DNA of 64,000 nt from Piscicola geometra (taxonomy: Eukaryota; Annelida; Clitellata; Hirudinida; Piscicolidae): the NCBI GenBank assembly GCA_943735955.1, contig OX030956.1, positions 14,160,600-14,224,599 on the forward strand. Reading direction: 5' to 3'. A model generated the notes under the pieces. That model searched no databases. It had not been told where the DNA came from and saw only the letters and a program-made list of their open reading frames with translations. A program made the position numbers and the translations under genes. Below, piece by piece: positions 1 through 12,590 of the stretch (position 1 is the first letter of the stretch; the number at the start of each line of letters is the position of its first letter).

Positions 1-2605
1 CCTGGTCGTTGAGGTCTTGCACGTGGATTTCGACAGCGCAACTGCCCGTCAGAGGCGGGTGTCCTTGGTCCACAGCCAGCACCGTGAAACGAAAACTCTT
101 GAAAACCTCTCGGTCGATTGAATGGCTGGCTGTGATGAGGCCATTGTGAGCGTTGATTTTGAAGAGACTATCCACTCTGCCTGAAAAAGAGTAGGTTAGT
201 TGCGCGTTTATGCCATCGTCCGCATCAGTGGCTTGGAGTTGAGCGACTGGAGCGTTGACGTCGTTGTTCTCGAAGATGGTGACGTTGTAGTGGCTCTGAA
301 TGAAGGCGGGTCTGCAGTCGTTCACGTCGATGACGTCCACGACGAGCACCTGCTGCACTGACCTGGCAGGCGATCCCAGATCATGGCACGTGAGTAAGAT
401 GGAGTGCTGCTTGCAAGCTTCCCTGTCCAAGGGGCTGGATGTTTCTATGTGATACTCGTGTTTGTCTTGTTTTACCAGTTGCCATTGGGTGGATGGTTGA
501 AAGCGAAAATTGGAGAAATGTGGTTTTGAAATATGATGGGGATTTGGTTGATGAGTTGATGGCTGGTCTAGTTCATTTTCCAACTGACTCAAGGAGCATT
601 TTGTTTCTCCATTTTGGTTCGAATCAGGGTCGCTCACTCGCAAATGAGCTATGAACGTGAAAGGCACTGCGTCCTCGTACACTTCCGTTCGCAGTGCAAT
701 CAAAGAGCCATACGTGCTTTCCTTTTTTGTTTCGTTAACGAAGCTGTCTAAATTAGATTCTATTTGATTGTTTGAATTTTTTATTGTCTTTTTTGTAAAA
801 TTTTTATTTTTCAAAAACGAAGACTTTTTACCGTTTTTTTCTAAAAAAATGTCAGATTTGTAAATGTCATTATCCCATTCATCGTTGATCTCATTTTCTC
901 GAGCGCCTTCAACTTTCGCAGTGTGTATTTTCATGGATGGACTGTTATCGTTTTCATCGATCACTTTCACTGTAACTAGCGTCTCAGCCGTCAGAACACT
1001 TTTTCCGTGGTCTTTAGCGATCACCACCAATTGGTGCTGGGCATCCTTTTCATAGTCCAGTTCTCCTCTCACCACAATCTCTCCCGTCTTCTCTTCAACT
1101 CCAAACAAGCGACCGTGCAGAAAGTTAGTTTGTCGTGAAAACTTGAAGCTCACCATGCCGTTGTCTCCCAAATCTGCGTCATCTGCCTCCACTCTCAACA
1201 ACACTGTGTTCACTTTCACTTTCTCAGACACGCTGATTTCGTATGGATTATTGATGAATCTAGGCTTGTTATCATTGGAGTCTAACACGGAGATTTCAAT
1301 GTTTAAGATGTTTGAGGGATGATGAATTCGCTGCTGCTTGTAGCGTTGTTCTTGTGTGTAAGCGAGTGATGGGAGTATGACTGGAGAAGGCTCGATGGCT
1401 GTGAGGGTGATAAAGTAGTTGGGAACTGATTCCCGATCTAGTTTTTTTCTTAAGACCAATCTAACTTCAATCTTTTGAAGCGGAGAAGTTGTGTCTTTGG
1501 CTTGTTGGATAGAGAAAGTGTTGCTTGAGTCGAGAAGTTTGTAGCTAAGAATGCCGTTCTCCGGAGCATCCAGGTCAGTGGCGGATGGGAGGAGGTAAGA
1601 ACTGTTTAAGGCTGAAGCTTCGCTGATGTTTAGAATAAAAGTGTTTTCTTTGAAAAATGGCTTGTTATCATTTATGTCAAGCAGTTCAACTGTCACCATG
1701 ATCATTTGAAAAGCACCCTCATCGCCGTACAAGCCCACATTCAAGGCCACTTCACACGAGGACATTCCTTTGCATTTCTCGATGCCCTCTCTGTCCAGGT
1801 TTTTCTTGGTCTTTATCACTCCACTACTCGACTGCACTTCAAACAGATCAGCTGGTTCTGCAGCCAACAGCTGGTAAACCCATGTTTTCGAAGTTGATTT
1901 ATTTAACTTTTTATTCACGACTAAGTTAGGACTTTCTAACGATTTGAGTTTTAGTTCTGAGAGTTTTCCCACTTCTGTTCCAATTGGGGTAAACTCTTCT
2001 TGCACCGTGTACTTTACTTTTGGTGGGTCTTTTTGGCTGGATAGAGATGGATGATTTAAGGGTAGCCGGTGGTTGATTGGTGTATTTCTGTAGAAATGGT
2101 AGTCATTTCCCATTTGATACGTACCCTGAAGCTGTTCAAAATTATTTAAACCTGAATGCCTTTGTTCGTGATCAGAGCTCATGCTGTGGCTTCGGTTTGT
2201 AATTCTCTCATCTTTCTTTTTTCTACTGTAGGAATCATGGTCAGCATTGTGAAAATATTCAAAAGATGAAGAGGGTCGAACTGAAGTGTTATCCACATTG
2301 ATATCTCTGATTCTGAAATCATGATTATGTTCACCATTGTTGCTTTGATGGGACATAATTTCATTATTATTATTATTTTCATTGTAAATGACATAAGTCC
2401 GATTTTTATATATTTGATTATTGAAGTTGTTCTGATCGGAAAGACGAATCTCTTTGAGTTGTTCAGATTGGGAAATTTCCATTTGCTTCTCTCTGTGGGC
2501 TCTCCCGTTTTCCTGATGACAGTGTGTGAGGCACGCAAGCGCGACGAACAAGAGAAAGTGTATCTTAGCATTCTTTGAACCCTCATTGTGAAACAATATT
2601 TCCAT
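1..2605 (-). CDS. Protocadherin, N-terminal part (runs off the left edge)
   Basis: Calcium-dependent cell-adhesion receptor of the plasma membrane. One frame is open from the ATG at 2605-2603 to base 1 (868 codons, no intron), as in the large ectodomain exon usual for protocadherins. Residues 13-30 form a hydrophobic signal segment (core IHFLLFVALACLTHC). Residues about 31-190 are polar, Asn/Ser/His-rich and unrecognised. Cadherin repeats follow: EC1 starts near Tyr199 (YTVQEEF), and repeats end at DINDNKP (310), DSNDNKP (442), DENDNSP (550), DVNDCRP (760) and QDLNDQ (864-868). LDRE-type motifs occur in EC1, 2, 4 and 5, for example LDREACKQH in EC4. The CSL motif in EC4 is typical of protocadherins rather than classical cadherins. 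The remaining ectodomain, membrane span and cytoplasmic tail lie outside. The ATG was chosen because it is the only in-frame Met ahead of the signal segment. An acceptor-like site (ttttcaatag) about 60 bases upstream suggests a 5' UTR intron. The EC3-EC4 linker is unusually long. Confidence 0.93.
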   Translation of the reverse strand, partial: MEILFHNEGSKNAKIHFLLFVALACLTHCHQENGRAHREKQMEISQSEQLKEIRLSDQNNFNNQIYKNRTYVIYNENNNNNEIMSHQSNNGEHNHDFRIRDINVDNTSVRPSSSFEYFHNADHDSYSRKKKDERITNRSHSMSSDHEQRHSGLNNFEQLQGTYQMGNDYHFYRNTPINHRLPLNHPSLSSQKDPPKVKYTVQEEFTPIGTEVGKLSELKLKSLESPNLVVNKKLNKSTSKTWVYQLLAAEPADLFEVQSSSGVIKTKKNLDREGIEKCKGMSSCEVALNVGLYGDEGAFQMIMVTVELLDINDNKPFFKENTFILNISEASALNSSYLLPSATDLDAPENGILSYKLLDSSNTFSIQQAKDTTSPLQKIEVRLVLRKKLDRESVPNYFITLTAIEPSPVILPSLAYTQEQRYKQQRIHHPSNILNIEISVLDSNDNKPRFINNPYEISVSEKVKVNTVLLRVEADDADLGDNGMVSFKFSRQTNFLHGRLFGVEEKTGEIVVRGELDYEKDAQHQLVVIAKDHGKSVLTAETLVTVKVIDENDNSPSMKIHTAKVEGARENEINDEWDNDIYKSDIFLEKNGKKSSFLKNKNFTKKTIKNSNNQIESNLDSFVNETKKESTYGSLIALRTEVYEDAVPFTFIAHLRVSDPDSNQNGETKCSLSQLENELDQPSTHQPNPHHISKPHFSNFRFQPSTQWQLVKQDKHEYHIETSSPLDREACKQHSILLTCHDLGSPARSVQQVLVVDVIDVNDCRPAFIQSHYNVTIFENNDVNAPVAQLQATDADDGINAQLTYSFSGRVDSLFKINAHNGLITASHSIDREVFKSFRFTVLAVDQGHPPLTGSCAVEIHVQDLNDQ

Positions 2606-4985
2606 TTTTATCTTTTCATTACAGCTTTCTTTGTTTCATTTTTTGTTTTGAGTTTGTAAAAACCCTATTGAAAATGGAAAAATAAGATTTCATGAAAGCT
2701 TTTCCATTTATTCATTGTTTTTAAGTTTTCAAAAAAATTCGTAAAGATAAATTTTTTCATCAATTAATAAAATAATTCCAATCTTTTCCCATGTACATTA
2801 ATGTCTGCAGGAAACGTTTCTCGCCACCATAGAGAAAAATTAAACCCTATGGCGTAATGCCTGTCGGATAAAAATGATGAATAGCGGGTTAAATTGAAAG
2901 TTGTTTATAGAAAAATTGAGTTTAGATGAATAAATAAGAGATGATTCAAATGGTCTAAGCTTTTTAAAACGAACATTTCTAAGATCTTTACCGATTTTAG
3001 TTCATCTAAAAAGTTAAAAAATTTATTTATAAAGTAGAAACGGCAGTATAATGATAAAACAAAAAGATTGAAATAAATACGCCTCTTTAGAATGAAGCAC
3101 TCAGCGATTCTAAGCACGTTTACACCTAAGAGATTCAAACACAAAATGAATTGACAAATTCAACGTTTTTTCTTCAGATATTCACGTTGACCAGTTTTTT
3201 AGGTTTTATTTAATGCTTTATTCCCATCTGGTCGATAAAGATTTTCATAACTTAATGAATGGTTTCTGGGCATTTTATTAAACACTTTGAATCTTTTTCC
3301 AGAGAATAATTCTTGTTTATTTAATTTTTTCTGTATTTTCACTATGATTTTTCTTAAACTAACTTTTTAATTTTAATTTTTTTTTATTTATATAACATAA
3401 AAAAATATATTTCAGAAAAAAATATATATATTCCGTCTGCAAATCCTCAAACAAAAAGATTTTTTAAACATTTTCTTAAAAACACAATCGATAATTCTCT
3501 ACCACCCCTTGCTTAACCAGCCATCACTACACACCTTCTTCCGCCAGCAACGTTTTTTCACCACTATGGCACCATTCTTATCATAATCACTCCCATCACT
3601 TACATCTTCACCTCCACCATTCATAGCCATTATACGTACAAATGATTTTTATTTTACAGCAGACTCCCCCGTTCTTTAACAGCAGCACTTTCCACCTGCC
3701 ATAAAACTTTTTTTATTGGGCGAGAAACATTAGTGAAATTACCTAAAAACAATTTTTAGCACATAAAAAGCATCATTGAGGATATTTGAGTGAGTTATTC
3801 ACAGTGAAGAATTTTTGAAACCAGCTGCATTTGATAAATTGTTTTTCGTAGACTGAGCTGTTGATACTTTCACGTGCTTGATTTGTTGTTCTGAGTAGCC
3901 ACTTTTTGAAAGACCTCTTAACATATTTTTTTTTTTTTTTTTTTTTTTCTGGTGTTAGAAAGTGAGCTAGAAAGTGGGTGATGGTAATGTTTAAAAAAAA
4001 GCTTCATAGGACTGACTTTTAACCCTTGGCATAAAAGTAAAATAAGTTAAAAAAAACTATTTTGATTTTTTTTGGTTGAATGCCTAGATGGCATGACGCT
4101 GACAACAACAATCGAAATAATAACATCATCATGATCTTGAGCAAAGGTTACTTTAATTGAAAAAACAGCATCAATAAAAAAGGCGGTAAAATAACGCAGC
4201 AATAATAGAAACTTCGGAGTGATGAAATGTTAATTCAAACGTAATGATCTCATCAAAAGCGAAACAAAAGTGATATATAAAAAGTATAATCTATTATTCC
4301 ACATCAAATGAAAAAGTGTAAAATGTTCCATACGTGTGATCTGCCATTTTCATGTGTGTATGCGGTAAGAAGGAATGAGGAGATAAGGATGTAAGACGCA
4401 TGGGTGAGTTTCCCTTGTTACTTTGTCTCTCCCAAAAGCATATTTGGATTTTCATGGAAGTAACTTGGATTTTTCAAACTTGATTTGCAGCCCAAATATA
4501 ATTTTTGTGCGTGCACCACCGTAAGTTTTGAATGGATGAATTTTTAAATTAAATGAAAATTTAAGAAGCCATTGCAAATAAGATAAAGATTCAATTTCAC
4601 TTAAGTTAAATTCAATAGGGCTTAGCACTTTTTCCACAATTTGAATTCAATCTAGTAAGGCTATTTAGCTGAAAAAATCTGAATTTCAAAATTAACGTCT
4701 AGCATACTTATTTAAAATAAGAAATAAAGAGACTGAGATAATTCAAATTATTTTATTAAGAACTGAAAATTTTGCCAAAAATAAATATTATATTTGAAGG
4801 AAAGAAAATTATTGTTGAAAAAAAATATTTGACTTGAATTGATTTAAAGCGACATAAAAGTTATTTTTTATAAATATCATTAATAGGCATCATAAGTTAT
4901 GAAGCTTATTAGAATACTATAAATATTAAGCAAAAACTTATTTGTTTTAAAAACTAAGTTTTATCTAATCAACAAATATGACACT

Positions 4986-5070
4986 GTATCTTGCAGGAGA
5001 CATAAAGAAATTGGGAAATCTGCATATTTCAGGCATAAAGCCTTCTCACCGGGATTCGAGTTTTTTTTTA
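4986..5070 (+). repeat. Dispersed repeat, inverted partner at 40105-40192
   Basis: Bases 4986-5007 are a perfect 22-base reverse complement of 40171-40192. Weaker similarity continues for about 60 more bases (shared ATATTTC, CATAAAG and GATT words in the same order). This is a diverged interspersed repeat; the family is unknown to me. Confidence 0.7.
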
Positions 5071-6827
5071 CGCCGTTTCTACTTTCGTCACTTTTGAAAT
5101 ACGCTCGTTGATTACATTATCAAAACTCCCACAGAAGTTTCAACCTATTTCTGGAAGTAGTGAAAAGACTTAATGATCAAAAGACTAAAAAAAGTTTTTT
5201 ACAACAATTTTTTTATATAAAATACTTACTTTTAATGTTTCCAGAAGGTTGATGAGTGTAAGAACCGAAAGTTTCTTCAAAGCTACTTTTAGGTGACAAG
5301 AATGAATAAAAACAGTTGTCAAACCACCAGAAAAAATACTTTATAACAAAAAGAATTCCTACAAAATAGATCCTTGTAACAAAGCCAATAAGGAAGAACA
5401 AAACGTCTATATAAATGTAAATGAAGGAACTTCCATATGGGGTAAAGAAGCCAAAACATTAAATTATATCTAGCATGAATACAATTACCTGGATTATTGG
5501 CTTGATAATGTTTTAAACTACCAAAATAGCAATAACAACAAATTTTTTTAAAGTTTAATTATCTTTTGTAAATTTGACTAAATCCCAAATATATTTAACT
5601 TAACGAGCTGAAAATGAAAAAATCATACGCAAAACAAACAAAAAATTATTTATAAAGCATTAAAAAATTATTTTCAATTTATTCTACAGAAAGAATGTTG
5701 GAACATAAGCGTAAGAAACTCATGATTGAAAAAAGTTCCAGAACAGATGTTTCTCAATCTAGTGAAATATTTAAAAACTTGAATGTAACACTTCGACACG
5801 CTGCGAGGATATGAATCAGTGAATACAAAAATAATAATATCTAACATTCAGTCTTCCTTGCTTTCATTCAATTCTTTAGAAACGTTCAGCGTGTCTTGGA
5901 AAGATGGAGAAGTACTAAAAGTATAATATTTTCCAACCTATTTTAGTATGAGATTGCGCTATAGAAACTTAATGATAAAATTTATACAAATAATAATTAC
6001 TTTTTATCCTTAACTTAACTTTAACTCTATATTGAAAAACAATGAGCAATTTTAAATTGAGCAAAATTGAAGTATTTCTAGATATTTAATTGTAGATTTT
6101 CTATATTTTTTCCGTTTTCAGTGAAAACATATGGTGCATTCTCAAAAGGAACCGAAGATTGGTTGTTTATTGCTTGCGAGAGTATGAAATAGTGGTTGTA
6201 AGTAGTGTTACTCAAGGAGTCTTTGTGCGTTATGAATGTTGTTGGAAGTGAAGGATAGCTGATGACGTTTGCAGATGGATATTTGACTCTGGTGATCTAC
6301 GTGTATGTGTTCTTCCTATAATAGTTATGGGCAAAGAAAAATGTAACTAAAAAATTATTTTGTTGTTGTTATTATGATGAAATAACGTGCATTGAAATTA
6401 TATTATACGAAAATTGAATGAAATTCTTCTACATTATAAGATAAATTATTCTTTCAAATACTCATCAATAGCTTTTCCTTGTCTTTCTCTTAAAATGGCC
6501 GTCTCCATGACATTAAACTCAGTTCCTTTTCTGTCTTTACGACTTTTAGCAATTACTTGTAGATTGAACCTTGAGATGGGCTCGGATGATGGTGGTGGTG
6601 GTTGTCCTGATCTTTAATGTTGGTGTTTGAGGCTAGATTTGAATCTGAATATTCGCGTTATGAATTTTCATGTCATGTAAAAAAATTGAATACGTATTTA
6701 CTGATTCAGGGATGAATCAAAAACTGGAATGACAGAAATGAAAGGATAAGAAGCTTGGAAAAGAATGCTGACGTAATGATTGGTGGAAAGATACCTGCTG
6801 CGGTGAGAGCATAGCCTATTATAATTG

Positions 6828-6830
<3 letters not shown>

Positions 6831-6911
<81 letters not shown>
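6831..6911. repeat. (TA)n microsatellite
   Basis: About 80 bases of uninterrupted TA dinucleotide. It reads as alternating Tyr-Ile on either strand, so open frames crossing it are not genes. Such tracts can extrude cruciforms and are length-variable. Confidence 0.97.
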
Positions 6912-6914
<3 letters not shown>

Positions 6915-7984
6915 GTTTTCTCCTTTATGCATCTTCCCACCAATAATTTACAAGAAAACGAATGAAAGTCAAAGATTTCTGTTCTCGCGAGAACGGAAAT
7001 AACATATGGGGGCAGTCTTTGAATGCGAGGGACACATGCTAAGTCTTTCAGAAGTTCCATTTCTAAAGAATCCTTGAAGAATAGTGCCATTGAAAAAACG
7101 AAGTAGTCTTGTCGCAAAAACTAAATAGTCAGTGAAACCTTTGAATGAACTCTCTTTTACCAGATGGCTTCTCTGAGAGTTTGTGAAAGTTCATTTTTTA
7201 TGTAATATATTTTCTAAATTAAAACTTTCAGACTTCTCCAAAACTTTTTACATTTTTTAAAACGCTCATTTATTTCTCTCCAGCTTTTAAAGCGAGTGGA
7301 ATGATAAAATGTGGACAGTCGCTTAAAATTGTCAAAATGTTTCCATCAACCCTTCCATTAGGACCCGTTTCAAATGGCACTAGCAAAAATTTATTATTAT
7401 TATTAATAACCTACTTTTAACACCACTACACTGAAATCGAAGCACCACCATTCCCATTGCCCCATTAATTATTAAAGCATATAAAATACAAGTTGTTGAT
7501 AACCTATAACTTTTTTGGTGTCATAATTATTAACGAAATTATTTCATCGAAAAATGCAGACATGCATCAACCCGTTAATCCGTTAAAACTTAAACGAAAA
7601 ATGATAAATTTTCGTTAACAAATGAACTTTTAACTCAAATTTGTGTTTAATTAAAGTAATAATTAACTTACGTTACATTGAAACTTAAGTTTATCAGTAC
7701 GTTAACCTTCATGAATGAAATGTCTGTCAAAAATTATAAATCTCCATCCATTGAATTGACACTGAAACATTTTACGAAACATTTTAGCTGAACTGCTAGT
7801 CTAAGATGGAACATTTTACATGTATACTCGCAGAAAAACATTTTTATTTTAGAAATATCATGCCCCATAATTATAAATTTGTTTGGTGAATTTTATAATT
7901 AAAAGACACGTAGACTTTTTCAAAACTTCAAAGTTTTTTCTTAAAAAAGCGTTGTATAAATAAATATAAATCTAATGTCTGAAA

Positions 7985-8105
7985 TTATCCAATGGGTGGA
8001 GTAGGGAATAATCAATGAATGGAATGGGTGGATGAGGAATGGGAGGAAGAGGGCGGAGATGAGTCAGATAAGCCACTCAATATCTCAGATGCTTTACGAG
8101 TTGCC
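7985..8105 (+). repeat. Dispersed repeat, direct partner at 37975-38095
   Basis: Both copies read AATGGGTGGATGAGGAATGG, then a purine-rich stretch, a GTCA-ATAAG-CACTCAATATCT segment and ATGCTTTACGAGT, in the same order and orientation 30 kb apart. No coding frame is shared. The family is unknown to me. Confidence 0.7.
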
Positions 8106-10693
8106 ACCCTTGGATGCGTGTGTGCCCTACGCAATCGCGCATGCCAAGTCAAAATACTAACCAAGGCACTATGAATATTCCATGTTTGATCATGAATGTT
8201 TTTCTATTTGAGCTCTCAAAATGTAAAAGAATCTAATAATTATATGCAGTAATATTTAAACAAAATTCATGATTTCAAAATTCACCACAAATGCGGCGTG
8301 CCTTCATCAAGCTTTTCAGTGCAGCCAACTATATTAAAGAGTGGACATGAGAAGATTAGAGAACATTTTTGAACTTTTTAGACTCAATTTCTCAAAACTC
8401 AGAGTTTAATTAATGCTTTCAGATAAATGTTCTAGCTCCGTTTCTTTCCTAGAAATGATCACAAGAGAACCTTCAATCAAAACGAAAAGAATTTCATTAA
8501 ATTTTTTTACCTGAGAGTTGTACGCTGCAGTGGCATTCGTATCGGTTTTATCAAAAATGAAAACTCTATAATGTGATTTACTTCATGCATGCTTGCACCT
8601 AAGGGGCACTCTCCACAGCTACAATGTCTTTCAATGACATTCAAGCGGATAGAGCATGTCACATTTCTTTTTTAATGCAATAGAACAACTGTTTTTTTTA
8701 AAGTCAAAGGTTTCCCTTTTATGCATTAAAAATACAAAAGCATCAATGTTGTATGTTTTTTTCCCATTTGTAAGCGTTTGTTTCTTTGTAATTGTGTTTT
8801 CTGTCGCTTTGTGTTTGTTTGTGTAAATGTCTATTTTGTAAAAAACAACATATTCATAGTGAAGCAAAATATGAAACAAATTTATAATGTACTGAGGGAA
8901 TTTATCTCCATTAAGCACCTTTCGTCCAATTCAAAACCAGAAATTGTTGCTCAGAGAGAGAAGTTATTATTGAGCATTATCACAATGCAATAATGAAGTT
9001 ACAGCGAAAAGAAATAAAGTTTATTGTATTTTTAATGATAAAAATAGATTTTTGATATGAATGAAAATATAAAAAAATAATGCAAAGATTGGAATAATAT
9101 CAAGAAGGTTGAGGACTAACGGGAGAAGAAATAAATTGCAGTCAAATGCCCTATGTCTTTAAATATAGACAAGTCAGTTTAAAGCATTTTCATACCATTC
9201 GGTTTTGTACTTAAAATTTTTACTGGTCAATTCGGTATGGGCTGAACTGGTTGAGGAATGAATTGTTTACGAGGTGAATTGGCTGCGTCTCATAAAAAAT
9301 AGCCTATGATGACAAGGATAGTGTGGCTGTGACAGTTTATGGATTGAGCTAGAAAAATTCGAGAATTGTTGGTGACATAAATAGTGATATCGTGAGAAAA
9401 TTTTTTGGCGTTAAATGCAATTATGGATGTTCAGAGAAGGTTGAGGTAGTTGATTATGATGTGTGTTTGATAATTTTTTGATGACGATAAATGGATAGTG
9501 GTGGGAATTCGATGTTTATTAAAAGATTTTTTAACGCTGATGAAGCATTTTTCTTGGAAATTGAAGAAAAATGGCCCTAAATATGTAAAAACTGCTGGTT
9601 AGAAGTTTAAAATGTGTGTGATGGGAGAGATTAAAAACGCTTAGAAATATTAAAATAAATTAACTTTTTATCATTCTTTCCGCTCAAGTAACCGCATAAA
9701 TACTTCATATTTTCTGTTTTCAATTTTTCTACAGGTTTTTTGTATCAGTACTTTATCTTTTATTTGAACATTTAGAATGATTATTTTATCTACTTATATC
9801 GTTAGTTCTGGTCATAAAACACTGAATTTCAACATATATGCAAGTAAAGAAAAATATATATGCTCGAATTAATGAAACGTCGTATAAATAATGTTATATA
9901 CATTTTTATATGTTTTATATGCTTGGCGTGTCTCAATGGAAGCTGGTTTGTATAAACCTTTTTTATTAGAAAATCTTTTAGTTTAATACTTTGTAAATTG
10001 TCTCATGAAAAAATATATTATAGAAATAATTTGCTATATTTTTTGGTAAAATTGTCGAAACACAGTTTTCAAAACATTAAGTTATTGTGTCTGTCAGAAT
10101 TGTTCCAGCATTCAATGTATTCAAGCGTTTAGAAGAAAAAAAACAACACGATAAAACGCTTTTGCAATGGGTAGCTCGAAGCGTTTTCTTCAAAAAGATA
10201 CATGAAGAATGCCATTTAAGTCTTTTGAGCATCTGAGGAACAAAACTGCTGTTTTATTGTGTAATCAGAATAATTTATCAAAGTCAAAAACATTAAAAGA
10301 CTTGTCAAGCAGCTTCCATACCACTGCCTTTTCTACCCAAGCGTGTCTATGTGTCTATTATTGATGCTCTTTCAACCTCGAACCATTATTCACATACTCT
10401 GGAGCATGATATTTGAATTTCTGAGTTGATGTGATAGTCAGAATGAAAAGATTAAAACAGTTTTGAAAAAATGTTGAGAATTAATAAAAATTCATTGAGA
10501 TTAAAATCAGCTATAGCTTTAATCTTGCAAGTAGTATTCATTTTTGTTTTAGCCTTCATGTCAACATTTGGTCTGTATGCTCTGAAGCTTACAACACTGT
10601 TTCATCGCATCGTTGGCTCTTCAAACTTCTGACGATAATGAAACTTTAAGGAGGGCACAAAATTAACTTTAAAAAAGTGAATACGCCCTTATT

Positions 10694-10885
10694 CGGCGAG
10701 CGGGTTGGCTTAGATGGTAAGTCGTTGGACCTGCAACTTAAAAGTCGCCAGTTCAAATCCCAGTTCAGCCAGCCGTGAGCTATCATATACCTAGTGTATA
10801 TGATGCGGGGTTTCACGACTTATGTCGTGTAAGGGGCGCCTCAGTTGCGTGCCTTGGCACATTATAAATACGCATTATTATTCAA
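10694..10885 (+). repeat. tRNA-derived SINE, family 1
   Basis: A tRNA-like head holds an A box (GTTGGCTTAGATGGTA) and, about 40 bases on, a B box (GTTCAAATCC), the internal RNA polymerase III promoter arrangement. The body contains ATATACCTAGTGTATATGAT and the unit ends in a short ATT repeat. A second copy lies at 56,690-56,890. It does not fold into a complete canonical tRNA by eye, so it is called a SINE rather than a tRNA gene. Confidence 0.8.
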
Positions 10886-12524
10886 GTTTACTTAGTGACA
10901 TCAAAACTAAGCATTTCCCTCTCATTCTAGCAGTCTCGTAGATTAAACTCTAACTTTTCAAACGTATAAATATTTATGTTATAAAAAATTATTTTAAAGT
11001 CTTTCTGCTAAATTAATATATTGACAAATTTTAGTTTTAGATAGTTTTAAAATGAATTATTTTTAAAACAATTAAAAATAACTGGAAATCTAATTTCAGC
11101 AAAAAAATTAAACTAACCGAAGATTTAATGAAATATAATCCTTTCAAGAAAATTGAATTTTGAAACAAGAACAAATCTTTAAATCCATTTTTCAATATAT
11201 TCACAACCATTGAGTATTCAAACAAAAGCAGAAATATGTTTTCAGTTATCTAGCTTATTTTCGTTTTAAAAAATAGTTCATTTTGAACCGTAATTTAAAA
11301 CAAGCTTTTCTTATAATTCAAGTTAATTCGAATAACAATATAAAGCTACTTTAAAAATAATCCTATTTTTAATTTCTTGAAGACGCCGTTAAACTGAAAA
11401 ATAGTTATCTCCAAGCTCTAAAGTGGTAGCAAGGATTAAATAAGTTTAATTTCTTTTTTCAACTATGGACGTAACTGCGGGCAATCATGAGACAGCGAAA
11501 TATATAGAAATACGCTAGCCACGCGTGCCCATACAACCACTCGCTATATAAGTTATTTGAAAAAACTTAACTTCTCAAATATGTTTTAAGTATTCAAATG
11601 CCATCATTAAATGCACTCAGAGCAATTAGTAAATTCTGCTTAAATTCCTCCAGGACTCATACACCTGGAAAAAGATTAGTAAAATGTCAACATCTACGTA
11701 TACGAGCTAATAACAAAGTGTGGAATAAAAAGAATTTAGAGTTTTAAAAGTATAAATAATGAAACTATTCCGACTTCTAATAGACCAACTATCTTCGCGT
11801 GAAAATGGTTTCTGAGGCATTATCGCAATTATTTAAACCAAGGCTCGCAAATGCTTCTATTCGAAGCATGCACTTTTGTTTTATAAACCAAAAAGAGCAT
11901 TGTTTGAAGCAAAATAATATATTAAAACTCAGAAGTGTTCGGATAACAAATAATGAAATGCAAGTTTCAGTACGTATTTTGAACGTATTTTAATTGGCTT
12001 TTAATACTTCAGATGTTACTTAGAAGATCATTTGCAATACTATTATGCAAACTTAAAATGTATTTGAAAAAATCTAAATATACTTCAAACTTGGAGTTCC
12101 TCAGATAGAGTCTTAAGAAATAATAATTATTATCTAAAACGCAAAAGTTATTAACTCTTATTAATTTATCAAACGAAAAAAATTATTTATTATAAAATGA
12201 GATTACATATTTTTTATTCTTTATTTCTATTACGGTTCCATTTCATAACTACAGTCATTTTCACAATTTCAAACTTACTCCCTCCTACTGCTGACACCTG
12301 CAATTTGTCCAATTACGTTTCTGCGCAATTAATATCATTTTGCACACTGAACTCATCCTTCTTCTGGTGAGATCTTCTTTAGCACTTTTTTTCGTTTTTG
12401 AAAAGATTTTTTTTCACCAAGAAAAATTCTTCAACGGGTTTTTAAGGAATGGACTTAACGCCAATATTTTAATCTCCAAAATATTTAATGTCATTGTAAC
12501 TAATAATTATTACAACGCGAAAAT

Positions 12525-12590
12525 TATTGCGTGGCGTAAACCCAGACGAGCTTCAAAACCACGTAATTATATATATATATATATATAAAA
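12525..12590 (-). repeat. SINE family 2 tail fragment with a TA run
   Basis: GTGGCGTAAACCC followed by AGACGAGCTTCAAAACCAC matches, in reverse, the 3' end of the SINE family 2 copies at 22,628 and 32,000. The head is missing. A 20-base TA run follows directly. Confidence 0.6.

Larger units (their letters stand above)
2606..10690. other. Intergenic, no gene recognised
   Basis: AT-rich DNA upstream of the protocadherin. I see no frame with family motifs. It contains a poly-T run (about 3927-3949), the first member of an inverted repeat pair (4986-5070), an exon-like island on the minus strand (about 5225-5290), a long TA tract (6831-6911) and one member of a dispersed repeat pair (7985-8105). 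Short open frames here have composition no different from their surroundings. Confidence 0.6.

Noticed and set aside
2179..2586. Minus-strand 135-codon frame at the protocadherin 5' end
   Set aside because: It is a shadow. The frame starting at 2605 is open throughout to base 1 and carries the signal segment and cadherin motifs.
6698..7117. 139-codon minus frame
   Set aside because: Most of it is Tyr-Ile from the TA microsatellite.
10694..10780. Genuine tRNA gene
   Set aside because: A and B boxes are present, but the acceptor stem does not pair and a long non-tRNA body follows; a second copy at 56,690 confirms a SINE.
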